Shown here piece by piece: positions 16,011 to 25,016 of a stretch of 64,000 nt of DNA (the first letter of the stretch is position 1; the number at the start of each line of letters is the position of its first letter). Origin of the DNA: Paenalicyclobacillus mengziensis (lineage in GTDB: Bacteria > Bacillota > Bacilli > Alicyclobacillales > Alicyclobacillaceae); assembly GCF_017298635.1 (NCBI RefSeq), contig NZ_CP071182.1, positions 4,936,001-5,000,000 on the forward strand. The letters are read 5' to 3'. The notes beneath the pieces are model-generated. The model was not told the DNA's origin. It made no database searches and saw nothing but the letters and a program-made list of their open reading frames with translations. The translations under genes and the position numbers were made by a program.

Positions 16011-17498
16011 TCAAATTGTGACCAGAGAAAACTTTTCCAGCGTATCTGCAAAAGACTGAGCCAACTCACGACGGCGCTTGACATACGCCTCTGTGTCCGC
16101 AAACGTCTCTTTGGGATTCAAGTAGCGGGCGGGAATGCCAGACACCTCAAGCGGCACGTTCAAGAACAGGTCATCGTCGCGTCGCGTCGGAAGTTCGTTC
16201 AATTCGCCAGCGATAATCCGCTGCACTAATTCCCGCGTCAGCCGAAGTGGCATGCGCTCGGTTTCTCCGTATCCGCCGCCAACCCAGCCGGTGCTGAGGA
16301 GATACACAGGCACTTCGTAGCGCATCAATCGCGCCATCAGCATGTCTGCATAGCGAGCAGGCCGATCCGTCAAAAACGGCGATCCGAAGCAAGCCGAAAA
16401 TGTCGCCTCCGGACTCACCACACCGCGCTCCGTACCTGCGAGTTTGCTCGTGTAGCCAAGCAGGAAGTGGCGCCGTGCATCATCCGGATGGAGCCTGGCG
16501 ACCGCAGGCAAGACACCTGACGCATCGGCGGACAGGAAAATGATGACGTCCGGATGTCCGCCCCGTCCTGACGGTTCAATGTTTCGAATGTGCGACAGTG
16601 AATAGGCGGCGCGCGTGTTTTCAGTAAGCGTTCGGTCTCCATACAAAGGATTCCGATGCTCATCGTAGGTCACATTTTCGAGGACGGCACCGTAGCGGAT
16701 GGCGTGGAAGATGTCCGGTTCCTTTTCACTGGAGAGGTCGATGCACTTCGCATAGCAGCCGCCCTCCATGTTGAATACCCCGTCTTCGCCCCAGCCGTGT
16801 TCGTCGTCTCCAATGAGGCGCCGAGCGGGATCGGCCGACAACGTCGTCTTGCCTGTACCAGACAGGCCAAAGAACAGCGCCACATCCCCGTCCTCACCTA
16901 CGGACGCGCTGCAATGCATCGGCATCACGTCCTCTTCTGCGAGGCGGTGGTGCATCAAGGTAAAGATGGACTTCTTCAGTTCGCCCGCATACTCCGTGCC
17001 GCCGATGAGCACCACCTTGCGTGCTAGGTGGATGACAACGAACGTTCCCGATAGGGTTCCGTCCACCTCCGGCTCCGCCTCCATCGAGGGAGCGCAATAG
17101 ACTGTGTATTCCGGATGTAGACTTTCATCGCCAGGTAGGAAGAGTTGCTGAACGAATAAATTATGCCAGGCAAACTCCGTGTAAAAGCGGACAGGAAGGC
17201 GGTACTTGGGATGTTGGTTGACTTGTCCATCAAACACAAACCCTCCGGACTTGCTCAGATAATGAGTGACCTTCTCGAATAGGCCGTCAAACTGGCGCTC
17301 CGTCAACCACTGATGCTGTGCGCGCAAAAGCCCATTGTTCTCACTATCCACAAAAAACTTGTCTTTCGGAGAGCGGCCTGTAAATTTGCCTGTATGTGCA
17401 CAGAACGCACCGTTCGCCAACAGTACGCCTTCCTTGCGGCGAATCGATGCTTCGATTAACTCAGATGGATTCAAGCGCTGCATGTTCGCCAAGCTCAA
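16011..17498 (-). CDS. pckA: Phosphoenolpyruvate carboxykinase (ATP)
   Basis: A 495-residue ATP-dependent PEP carboxykinase, which converts oxaloacetate to PEP in gluconeogenesis. Marks: TGKFTGRSPKDKF near the N-terminus, HCSASVGEDGDVALFFGLSG followed by the P-loop GTGKTTLS, GDDEHGW for metal binding, and the adenine-site region near ENTRAAY. A TTG start at 17498 is chosen because AGGAG lies seven bases upstream; a TTG at 17516 would precede that site. The product is a little shorter at the N-terminus than the Bacillus enzyme. Monocistronic with its own terminator. Confidence 0.93.
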   Translation of the reverse strand: MSLANMQRLNPSELIEASIRRKEGVLLANGAFCAHTGKFTGRSPKDKFFVDSENNGLLRAQHQWLTERQFDGLFEKVTHYLSKSGGFVFDGQVNQHPKYRLPVRFYTEFAWHNLFVQQLFLPGDESLHPEYTVYCAPSMEAEPEVDGTLSGTFVVIHLARKVVLIGGTEYAGELKKSIFTLMHHRLAEEDVMPMHCSASVGEDGDVALFFGLSGTGKTTLSADPARRLIGDDEHGWGEDGVFNMEGGCYAKCIDLSSEKEPDIFHAIRYGAVLENVTYDEHRNPLYGDRTLTENTRAAYSLSHIRNIEPSGRGGHPDVIIFLSADASGVLPAVARLHPDDARRHFLLGYTSKLAGTERGVVSPEATFSACFGSPFLTDRPARYADMLMARLMRYEVPVYLLSTGWVGGGYGETERMPLRLTRELVQRIIAGELNELPTRRDDDLFLNVPLEVSGIPARYLNPKETFADTEAYVKRRRELAQSFADTLEKFSLVTI

Positions 17499-17616
17499 AA
17501 AACCACTCCTCAACAAATCGAATTATGTTATACACATACGTTATTATGCCATACTATTTTCGTTTGTTCACGGAATAACGACCTCATTTTATGTGGATTT
17601 TTTGAAACAAATTCTG

Positions 17617-18603
17617 TCATATGCTCTTGGCAAGGCGCTTACAGTCATACAATCGAGCATCAGCGACCTGGTAACACTCGTCAAGAGTTTCTCCATCGAG
17701 TCCCAGGATGGCACCGCCAACGCTCACTTTATGCCCGTCTGAGTACTGGCTGATGGCCCCTTGAATGCGGACCATGAACGAATGGGCATCCGGCTTTTCC
17801 ACCTGTAGCACAGTTGCGAATTCATCGCCGCCGAGCCGCGCCACAAGGGCATGCGCGCTCACATGATATTGAATAATTTGGGCCACCTGCCGTAAAGCTT
17901 CATCACCAGCGGGATGGCCCTTTGTATCGTTCAGAGATTTCAAATCGTCAACATCTATCAAGCCAAACATCAAGTGGTTCCCGGCCGCCCTAGCTTCCTC
18001 AACCAGCTCCGGCAACCTCACCCGGAGCCCCCGGCGATTCAGCAAACCCGTCAACGGATCGTGAAAACTAGCTTCTTCCGCTGTTCTCCGCACCGACAAT
18101 AAGTCTAGAGCGAGAGATACTTGGGCGGAACACGCGTCAAGCAGAGTCAACCTCGTCGCCGGAGTAAAACGCGGCAGGCGAGCAGCGGTACGCCCCAAGA
18201 CGATGACGCCCTTGACCGCTTCCTGTGACGTCAGCGGCCACAAACCAAGTTCCACAAGTCCATAGCCGGCCAACTGTTCCTGTAGATCTTTAGGAAAGTC
18301 TTCTATCCCTGACCATTGTCTCATCATGAGTCTGACATCATCGTTGCTCCATGCGATGTTATCTACAAGACTCTGCAGTGGCTCCGGTGCACTCGCAAAA
18401 GCCCCCCATGGGAAGAACACCCGCAGGTTCTGATGACCTTGTTCGCTCATTTGCACTCTATTCTGGTATACAAAAAAGCCCGTATCCGCATCTGTAAATT
18501 CGTTTAAATCTTTGGAAGCCATCTGCAGCAGGTCCATACCATTTGCTGCCCTCGACCACTCGCGTGAACGATGGAAAAAATCTCGTAGCGAGCCCACATT
18601 CAC
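17617..18603 (-). CDS. GAF-like sensor with GGDEF diguanylate cyclase domain
   Basis: A 328-residue soluble protein. Residues about 15-155 look like a GAF-type sensor domain, and about 165-328 a GGDEF domain with LTGLLNRRGLRVRL and the intact active-site motif RLGGDEFATVLQ. It should make cyclic di-GMP. I see no clear RxxD inhibitory site five residues before GGDEF. GTG 18603 is chosen, with GGAGG eight bases before it. The neighbouring divergent Crp/Fnr gene may be linked in control. Confidence 0.85.
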   Translation of the reverse strand: MNVGSLRDFFHRSREWSRAANGMDLLQMASKDLNEFTDADTGFFVYQNRVQMSEQGHQNLRVFFPWGAFASAPEPLQSLVDNIAWSNDDVRLMMRQWSGIEDFPKDLQEQLAGYGLVELGLWPLTSQEAVKGVIVLGRTAARLPRFTPATRLTLLDACSAQVSLALDLLSVRRTAEEASFHDPLTGLLNRRGLRVRLPELVEEARAAGNHLMFGLIDVDDLKSLNDTKGHPAGDEALRQVAQIIQYHVSAHALVARLGGDEFATVLQVEKPDAHSFMVRIQGAISQYSDGHKVSVGGAILGLDGETLDECYQVADARLYDCKRLAKSI

Positions 18604-18797
18604 CTGATACACCTCCAAAAACCACGGTCATCTCTGTGATGTTCAAAGTTCGACATTTCGCTCATTTGGCTGATTTGATCCATTTGACTTGGTGGAAAGC
18701 GACAGTAAAGGGTAAAATTTTTTCCTTCCCATAAGAAAGCCCCCACCTCAGCCATAATTTAGTACAATAACTGAAATGACTCAGAGTAGGTGATGAA

Positions 18798-19478
18798 ATG
18801 GATTACACCCAGGTTACGGACACTCCACTTTTCCAGGACATCTCATCTCTTGCAACAGAATTCGTGAGGTCATCGTTTCGAATACAAAAACTGAGTAAAG
18901 GCGAAGTCTTATACTACCAAGGTGACCTGGCAGACTCCATGTGTATCGTCCGCAGCGGACTGCTGGTCAAATCATTCGAATCCGGACATCGAACATTCCA
19001 CTTATCCTACCAACGCCCCGGAGACACGATTGGCGAAGCTGAAGTCCTGCATTCGCGACGAGTTCGCTACGTAACAACCACCGCTCGAACAGATTCAACC
19101 CTATGGAGAATCAGCGACAGAGACTTGGACCAACTGCTGAATATGTACCCGAGCCTCTACAGGCGGCTCTTTGACGCTGTCGGTGAACGTTTCATTCGAG
19201 CTAAACGTAAAATCACATATCTCGCATTTATGGACGCGAGGCTTCGCATTGTTCACCTGTTGTCTGATTACGTAGGTGACAATCCCGACAACCCGCGACG
19301 TGTTTGGAAGATCACTCAGCAGGAAATATCTGAAATGGTCGCCCTCAATCGAGAATCCGTCGCCCGAATCATCGGAGAGTTACAAAGTCAGAACATCATC
19401 CGCTCCAGCCGCGGGCAAATCACCATCATCAGCCCCGAACAGTTGTGGGCCATCACGAGCATGGAACAAGATGCATAA
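18798..19478 (+). CDS. Crp/Fnr family transcriptional regulator
   Basis: A 226-residue regulator with an N-terminal cyclic-nucleotide-binding-like beta-barrel (about 15-130, with GEVLYYQGDLADSMCIVRSG) and a C-terminal winged HTH (about 150-220, with ITQQEISEMVALNRESVARIIGELQ). No N-terminal cysteine cluster for an Fnr-type [4Fe-4S] cluster is visible, so it senses something else. It is divergent from the GGDEF gene across a 194-nt AT-rich gap. Confidence 0.9.
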   Translation: MDYTQVTDTPLFQDISSLATEFVRSSFRIQKLSKGEVLYYQGDLADSMCIVRSGLLVKSFESGHRTFHLSYQRPGDTIGEAEVLHSRRVRYVTTTARTDSTLWRISDRDLDQLLNMYPSLYRRLFDAVGERFIRAKRKITYLAFMDARLRIVHLLSDYVGDNPDNPRRVWKITQQEISEMVALNRESVARIIGELQSQNIIRSSRGQITIISPEQLWAITSMEQDA

Positions 19479-19578
19479 TCGAATGACATGTTTCGTGAAT
19501 CTATTATCGTTAACCTACAGCAAAGTAAGCCTACTTTTCTGTGATCAATCCAGCATAAATCCAAATTCACTTTCGTCA

Positions 19579-20862
19579 TTACACGCTGAGGCTGCTTTGT
19601 CCCGCTTGCCCGTATACGTCTTCTCGCCGATGGCGCACACCAGGTACAATCGACTGGAATAGCCAGAGTCCAAGCAGTCCAAGCAGCATACACAGCACGC
19701 CCATGCCCCAGGCAGGGACGACCGCCCCGAGCACGACAGCAAGCGAAGTGATAAGCCGAGTGGCTTGAAATGTCATACCGTTTACCGCAACATAGGCGCT
19801 CCGCGCACTTTCCGGGGCAATGTCGCCGAGATAGCTCTGCCGCAACGACACTCCGGTGACCTCACCGATAGTGGCGAAGACCATGGCACCGATGGCAACG
19901 AGCGGCAGACTCACGACCGTGATGACACTGTAACCTAACGTTTGCAGAAATATGGAGATGAACAGCACCGCCCGCTCCGACTTGCCAGCAGTCAACCGCG
20001 CCGCGATGGTGGCAAGAAGCACCACCAGGATTGTATTTTCTGTCTGCAGCCAGCCGAGTAACTTGACACCATCCACGCGTAGAACAAAGTGCGGAAGGTG
20101 GAACAGCGTTTGCAGCGGTACGGTCTTGGCAAGATGGATCCCGATGTAGTTCTGCATCTGAAATTCACCGTACATCGTCAGTAACCCAGCCAAAAGGTAG
20201 CGCACAAAGATGCGGTCACCGAGCACCCGTCGGTAGCTGCGGACGATGCCTGTGAGCGGACTGACGGCTGCGCGTGCGGCAGCGGACGGGGTGTAGGTTT
20301 CCTCGATCAGAAACAGGGTCGTCATCCAAGCCCCAAACACGACTATCGAAAGAACAGCGAACAGTTGAAAACGTGCCGTTTCAAACAACAACGCGCCTAT
20401 AGCAGTCCCGATTGCCATAGTCAGGTTATTCAACCAATACATGATAGCGTACATCAGACTGCGGTTCTCCGGATTGGTCACGTCGAGCAACATGGCCTCC
20501 TCGGATGGCCCGTAGAATCCCCAGCATATGTTTGTGATAAGGAAAGCAACGAGTGTGACGGTCGGCGAGTTTAGCCAGGGGCTATTGCCTGCGGCCATAG
20601 CGGTGTAGGCTAGGAAAAAGATACCTTCCGACCAAACCATAATCTTACGGCGGCCCACTCTGTCGCTGTAATATCCGCCGATGGCACCACTAAGAACACT
20701 GGCCACAATACCCACTGCGAGCACAAGCCCCGTCAAGGTTTCCCCGAAGTTGCGTGCAAAATAGATGGCCATAAAGGGCATCGTCGTCGCCTGCGCGATG
20801 CCAAAGGCAAAAGCGACGATAATGCGGATTTTAACGTTGCGATGAAAGTCTCGAAATCTCAC
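19579..20862 (-). CDS. MFS transporter, probable exporter
   Basis: A 427-residue 12-helix major facilitator with the motif-A pattern GGYYSDRVGRRKIMVW between helices 2 and 3. It resembles drug/metabolite exporters of the Bacillales. GTG 20862 has GGGGGGG eight bases upstream, whereas the GTG three codons earlier touches that site. A long structured leader with a classical terminator precedes it (20943-21106), so expression is probably controlled by transcription attenuation. Confidence 0.85.
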   Translation of the reverse strand: MRFRDFHRNVKIRIIVAFAFGIAQATTMPFMAIYFARNFGETLTGLVLAVGIVASVLSGAIGGYYSDRVGRRKIMVWSEGIFFLAYTAMAAGNSPWLNSPTVTLVAFLITNICWGFYGPSEEAMLLDVTNPENRSLMYAIMYWLNNLTMAIGTAIGALLFETARFQLFAVLSIVVFGAWMTTLFLIEETYTPSAAARAAVSPLTGIVRSYRRVLGDRIFVRYLLAGLLTMYGEFQMQNYIGIHLAKTVPLQTLFHLPHFVLRVDGVKLLGWLQTENTILVVLLATIAARLTAGKSERAVLFISIFLQTLGYSVITVVSLPLVAIGAMVFATIGEVTGVSLRQSYLGDIAPESARSAYVAVNGMTFQATRLITSLAVVLGAVVPAWGMGVLCMLLGLLGLWLFQSIVPGVRHRREDVYGQAGQSSLSV

Positions 20863-20913
20863 GGTGTTCACCCCCCCGAATCACTCCCGAAGACGTGCCA
20901 AAAGACAGCAAAA

Positions 20914-20935
20914 CGCCATGGGTGTGCCCATGGCG
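20914..20935 (-). other. Perfect hairpin in the MFS leader
   Basis: CGCCATGGG and CCCATGGCG pair perfectly over 9 bp with a 4-nt loop; on the minus strand TTTTGCTGTCTTTTGG follows. It could be a second terminator or a stabilising stem between the main leader terminator and the start codon. Confidence 0.6.
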
Positions 20936-20942
20936 CTAAAAA

Positions 20943-20973
20943 TGACGCCTCAGGCTAACCACCCAAGGCGTCA
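20943..20973 (-). terminator. Intrinsic terminator in the MFS leader
   Basis: On the minus strand TGACGCCT pairs with AGGCGTCA and TTTTTAG follows at once. It is upstream of the MFS start and not downstream of any gene on that strand, so it is an attenuator candidate. Confidence 0.75.
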
Positions 20974-21002
20974 CGGATTCTAGTTCGTCTGTTCGTTCAG
21001 TG

Positions 21003-21106
21003 CTGACGACGCATCCGTGTTGTGAGGGCGGAAGAATACGTATCGAATGTCTGCTGTGCACGACTCTTATGAGAGATACGCATCTTGCCCTCACACCCTT
21101 CGTCAG
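21003..21106 (-). promoter_or_regulatory. Structured RNA leader upstream of the MFS gene
   Basis: On the minus strand CTGACGA (21106-21100) pairs with TCGTCAG (21009-21003). Inside, GCCCTCACA (21087-21095, plus-strand order) pairs with TGTGAGGGC (21021-21029), and further in CGTATC pairs with GATACG, giving a long bulged stem of about 104 nt. The 3' side, GCGTC, could alternatively pair with the 5' arm of the terminator that follows. This is the layout of a riboswitch or attenuator. I do not recognise the aptamer class. Confidence 0.55.
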
Positions 21107-21238
21107 TATGTCATTCGTTATCTTACCATCGCAGCTCAAAGTGCACAACCGTTAATTCGAAAATCAACAACTTTACACATGGCGAGGCATGACTCACATG
21201 AGTGAGATGGTAACGACGACAATTCCCTCCAACCGTCT

Positions 21239-22720
21239 TTAACGGCGTGGCAACGACGGTAGTCCTCTCCAACCGCCAACAACCCTTTCCACGCCTTCAG
21301 CCACATCCAAGATGTAGTCATCTTCCCCAGACAGACCCACCAGTTGGATCCCCGCTGGCATGGCGGTCGCATCCAAGCCACAAGGAAGTGAAATGGCGGG
21401 AAAGCCGAGGACGTTCCACGGCATCGTGAGATACGTGAGTGCTTCCCAAACTGGCAACGTCCCGTCCGCCAGTTCGACCTCCAGCACGCCCACCTCTGGC
21501 ACCGGGCAGAGCAGCGTCGGCATCAAAACAGCGTCGAACTCAGCCAGTTTGGAAGTGTACTCTTGTATTTTTTGCAGGCGGGTCTGCTGAGCCGTGACAT
21601 AGTCTAGCGCCGAAAACTGCTTGCCGGGGTCGAGCCTCGCTGCAAGGTCACCTTTCAACAGAGACCGGCGAGGGCCTTCCAGAACCGGCTGATGAAAAGC
21701 ATACGCCTCGGGCAGGCGGATCTGCAGTTGCAAGGACTTCCAGAGCGAAAACGGGTCCATCTCAAATTCGGAAATGGTCCATCCGTCCAATTTGAGTTTG
21801 TCGACGGCAGTCTGAAACAGAGACATGGTTTCTCGGCGGATCGTCCCCTTGAAATACGACCACGGGATGGCCAATCGGCGCTCCCCAGGCGGCCTCTCCC
21901 GAAAGCGGACGACTCCTGCCGTCGTCAAGTCTTGCGCGTCGTAGCCTTGAAGCAAGTCGTATAAAAGCCGTGCGTCGGCGACGGTGCGGGTGAGGACGCC
22001 AACGTGATCGAACGTGGTACTCAAAGGCATGACCCCGCGTTTCGAGATTCGACCCACTGTCGGCTTGAATCCCACGATGTTGCAGCAAGCCGCTGGAATG
22101 CGGACGGACCCGCCGGTGTCAGTGCCAAGCGCCGCAAAGGTCATGCCCGAGGCAACTGCAGCAGCCGATCCGCCGCTCGACCCGCCCGGAATATGGCCCA
22201 GCCCCCACGGATTGCGGGTCGGTTCGGTGACAACGCCAAACGCCAACTCCTGCGTGTTCGTCTTCCCCGCAATGAAGGCCCCCGCCGCGCGCAGCTTGGC
22301 GACAACTGCGGCGTCCTCCGAGGGGGTGTATTGATACACGGCCGATCCGCCCGTGGTCGGCATCAAAGCCACGTCAATCATGTCTTTGACGCCAATGGGT
22401 ACGAGGTCAAGGGGGCGCTCAGAACCCCTCGGCTGGTGCGTCGTGTCCAAGTACTGGGGCACGTCGTCCTTCGTCGTGGCATTCGCGTGCTGGTTGGCAT
22501 TGGTCTTCGACGTGGCGTTCGCACTCGGGTTCACATCCGCAGCCTCATGAAAATCCGGGTTGTGATACAAGAAGGCTTTGATTTCCGGTTCCAAGCTTGC
22601 AAATCGATTCGCGGAAAACCGAAGCAATGCATCAGCTTGCAAATTGCCGGATTGAACCCACTTTAACAACGTGACCAATGAAGCTTGCTCCAACAACTGT
22701 TCGTTTAAGACGGCCCCCAC
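21239..22720 (-). CDS. Amidase signature family enzyme
   Basis: A 493-residue amidase (GatA/AtzF superfamily), hydrolysing a carboxamide. The Ser-cisSer-Lys triad is visible: Lys in PIGVKDMID, serine in GGSSGGSAAAVASG and the nucleophile in GTDTGGSVRIPA. Residues about 65-100 form an Asn/Ala/Thr-rich low-complexity insert between the N-terminal helices and the core. Start GTG 22720 has GGGGGG six bases before it. It lies 33 nt after the AtoE-type gene and is probably in the same operon. Substrate unknown. Confidence 0.88.
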   Translation of the reverse strand: MGAVLNEQLLEQASLVTLLKWVQSGNLQADALLRFSANRFASLEPEIKAFLYHNPDFHEAADVNPSANATSKTNANQHANATTKDDVPQYLDTTHQPRGSERPLDLVPIGVKDMIDVALMPTTGGSAVYQYTPSEDAAVVAKLRAAGAFIAGKTNTQELAFGVVTEPTRNPWGLGHIPGGSSGGSAAAVASGMTFAALGTDTGGSVRIPAACCNIVGFKPTVGRISKRGVMPLSTTFDHVGVLTRTVADARLLYDLLQGYDAQDLTTAGVVRFRERPPGERRLAIPWSYFKGTIRRETMSLFQTAVDKLKLDGWTISEFEMDPFSLWKSLQLQIRLPEAYAFHQPVLEGPRRSLLKGDLAARLDPGKQFSALDYVTAQQTRLQKIQEYTSKLAEFDAVLMPTLLCPVPEVGVLEVELADGTLPVWEALTYLTMPWNVLGFPAISLPCGLDATAMPAGIQLVGLSGEDDYILDVAEGVERVVGGWRGLPSLPRR

Positions 22721-22753
22721 CCGATTCCCCCCTCTCAACTCTCCAAAATGAAA

Positions 22754-24142
22754 TTATATGGCTGGGATGAGTGTTCCAAGACCGAATACGACAAGACCGA
22801 TGAGAAACGCTACCACGGTGAAGCCCATCATATCGCGAACCCCAAGCTTCGCCAGGGCCAGAACCGGCAGTGCCCAGAATGGCTGAATCATGTTTGTGAC
22901 TTGTTCCCCGACCGCAACAGACATCGACAATTTGCCGAGATAGACCTGCGACGTCAGCCCCATCGCCTTTGCGGTCTCAATCGTAACCGGACCTTGCACA
23001 CCCCAGTGACCGCCGCCTGACGGGACAAATAGTGCAATGATGCACGATCCGATATAGTTGAACAGCGGCAACGTTGTCGCATTGGCGTGACGAACCAGGG
23101 CGTTTGAAATCACCACCTGGAGTGGCGCTATGTCCGTCGCCGGAGAGTAGGCCATCAAGGCCATTACCCCGCCATACAGCGGATACTGGAGGATCAAACT
23201 ACCGGAAGTTTTTGCAGATTCGTAGAAGGCGTGAATAAAGCGGATCGGCGTCCAGTGCAGCAAGAGGCCGAGCACGGTGAACAACATGATGACAGAATTG
23301 ATGGTCAGGGCGAACCCCGATTCAACAAAGTACACGATGCCTGCCGCTGCAAGAATCAGGTTGAAGATCCACGCGTTCTCGAGCATTTCCGCGAATGTGT
23401 GACGCGTGCCCGCGGTCGGTTCAACCGCAGCTGCCTGCTCACTTGTCGCCATCGATTCGGCGATAGAATCAATGTTTGGTGTAAACGACTCCGTCGGGGC
23501 CATCCACTTTAGAGCTAGTGGGATGAGAATGAAGATGGCGAGGACAGGGATCCAACTGAAAGGCTGAAAAATAGAGTCGTTAAAGCCCACAACTTGGTGT
23601 GTCAGCTTATAGATGATATTCAAGGAGTTGCCGGGGTCCGTGTTGGCAAGTGCGATGGAACTCGAAAAACCGTTCGTCCAAACAATGTAGCCCATGTAAC
23701 CTGCCGCAACGATGTAGCCGAAGTGAATATCAGACTTCAGTTTTTTCAGAATTTCACGTGCCAATACTGCGCCCACAACCAAGCCCAGCCCCCAGTTCAA
23801 CAGTGACGCAATGCCAGCAACCACAAAGGTTAAAATTGCGGCTTGAACCTGATTTTTTGGAATGGATGCCAGTCTTTTCAGCAACCTTTGAATCAAAGGA
23901 GTTTGTGCCAATGTGTAGCCTGTGACAAGTATCAAGATCATCTGTAAGGCGAATGTCAGGATGTTTTTGTCGCCCCACACACCGCTGTACCAAGCATTGA
24001 TGATACCTATCATCGATGCATTCTTAACAAAGAGAAAATCGAGGACCACAACAATCAGGGTTAGAATGACGGCGAACAAGTAGGGATCCGGCATCCAGCG
24101 TTGGACATAGCGCACACAAACGTCCGTAAACCTTTTCAGCAT
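22754..24142 (-). CDS. atoE: Short-chain fatty acid transporter (AtoE family)
   Basis: A 462-residue membrane protein with many helices, matching the AtoE/short-chain fatty-acid transporter family. Marks include the N-terminal FTDVCVRYVQRWMPDPYLFA, GLGLVVGAVLAREI, and the conserved VPSGGGHWGVQGP followed by VGEQVTNMIQPFWALP. Start at ATG 24142 after AGGAGG; an upstream in-frame start at 24268 lacks a site. Likely substrates are butyrate-like acids. The downstream amidase could release such an acid. Confidence 0.9.
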   Translation of the reverse strand: MLKRFTDVCVRYVQRWMPDPYLFAVILTLIVVVLDFLFVKNASMIGIINAWYSGVWGDKNILTFALQMILILVTGYTLAQTPLIQRLLKRLASIPKNQVQAAILTFVVAGIASLLNWGLGLVVGAVLAREILKKLKSDIHFGYIVAAGYMGYIVWTNGFSSSIALANTDPGNSLNIIYKLTHQVVGFNDSIFQPFSWIPVLAIFILIPLALKWMAPTESFTPNIDSIAESMATSEQAAAVEPTAGTRHTFAEMLENAWIFNLILAAAGIVYFVESGFALTINSVIMLFTVLGLLLHWTPIRFIHAFYESAKTSGSLILQYPLYGGVMALMAYSPATDIAPLQVVISNALVRHANATTLPLFNYIGSCIIALFVPSGGGHWGVQGPVTIETAKAMGLTSQVYLGKLSMSVAVGEQVTNMIQPFWALPVLALAKLGVRDMMGFTVVAFLIGLVVFGLGTLIPAI

Positions 24143-24264
24143 GCCTTTGCCTCCTAGAAAAGAATAATGAAAGCGCATACATTTAATACAGCAACAATCC
24201 ACAGACTTTGTAGATTGTCGACATGAAATGATTAGCAAAATTATCCGTAAATTACGTATTATTG

Positions 24265-24546
24265 TCAAGAGTCATGCGTCAGTCTATCGGATCGGCACCA
24301 CAATGGGGTTTTCGCCCCTTGGTCGGACTTTCTGCACAAGCGCCCCGCGTTTTGCGCCGGCAACCCCTGTGGACAATCGGTGCCTATGTACGTCGGGGTG
24401 CCGTGCGAAAAGGTTGGCAATACCTTTCCACCGTCCAAATCGGGTAGATATGTATCCAAGACGAAGTCCTTTGTTTCAGTATCCAGCCATGCCACGTAGC
24501 TTAATGTCTTCGCCGATCCGCTATCGATTCCGCAAACGAGCACCAT
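24265..24546 (-). pseudogene. Truncated DUF429-like protein fragment
   Basis: The 93-residue reading begins MVLVCGIDSGSAKTLSYVAW and contains YIGTDCPQGLP and RKSDQGAKTP, which resemble the start of DUF429 (RNase H-like fold) proteins of about 250-300 residues. It then ends abruptly, so the C-terminal two thirds are missing. I read it as a decayed or truncated gene. Five-hairpin copy B sits about 175 nt upstream. Confidence 0.5.
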
Positions 24547-24721
24547 GACAACACCTCTAGCCGTCTTTGATGCTACTCATTTTATCAAAATATTCCAACA
24601 TGCGCAGTTACCAATGCCCTCCCCCTCGCTCGAGGCAGATTGGTGCGCAGAGGTGAAGCCGCCGTTCCCTCTTGTCTCTTGTAAGAGAGCGAGGTTAATA
24701 CGGCACTGGCGAGTGCTGCGA

Positions 24722-24930
24722 ATAACGAGTTGTGGAAGCGTTATTCGGATGGCTCTACCTTCTGCTGGCAAGAAATAACGAGTTCTGGAAGCGTTAAGTT
24801 CTCAACGTGGGCAAATAACGCTTTGCCAAAGCGTTATCCCGCTCCGTTTCAACCATAACGCGCCACGAGCGCGTTATTTCCACTAAACCTCGTTTCGCGT
24901 AGATTGAATAGCGCGTTCACAACGCGTTAT
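24722..24930. repeat. Five-hairpin dispersed element, copy B
   Basis: Units of 23 nt start at 24722, 24775, 24815, 24855 and 24908 (steps 53, 40, 40, 53). Unit 3 is a perfect 10-bp stem (ATAACGCTTT/AAAGCGTTAT, 3-nt loop). Unit 4 is a perfect 9-bp stem (ATAACGCGC/GCGCGTTAT). Unit 2 ends in TAA and lacks the outermost pairs, as in copies A and D. It lies downstream of the SSS symporter gene and ends 10 nt before a terminator-like hairpin. Confidence 0.88.
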
Positions 24931-24940
24931 GCTCCATGCA

Positions 24941-24976
24941 GAACAGACGCACGGAGTGGATTCCGTGCGTCTGTTC
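24941..24976 (+). terminator. Long perfect hairpin beside repeat copy B
   Basis: GAACAGACGCACGGA and TCCGTGCGTCTGTTC form a perfect 15-bp stem with a 6-nt loop. A T-rich tract (TCGTTGTCGTTCTCTTTTG) follows on the plus strand. It lies 41 nt past the minus-strand symporter stop, so it may end that transcript even though its T-tract is on the other side. Confidence 0.65.
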
Positions 24977-25016
24977 TCGTTGTCGTTCTCTTTTGTCCGA
25001 TTACGCTCTGACTAAA

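Noticed and set aside
24722..24930. The regularly spaced hairpin units as a CRISPR array or an integron attC site
   Set aside because: Units differ from each other, gaps are of two fixed lengths (about 17 and 30 nt), copies share order but not spacers, and no cas or integrase gene is near.
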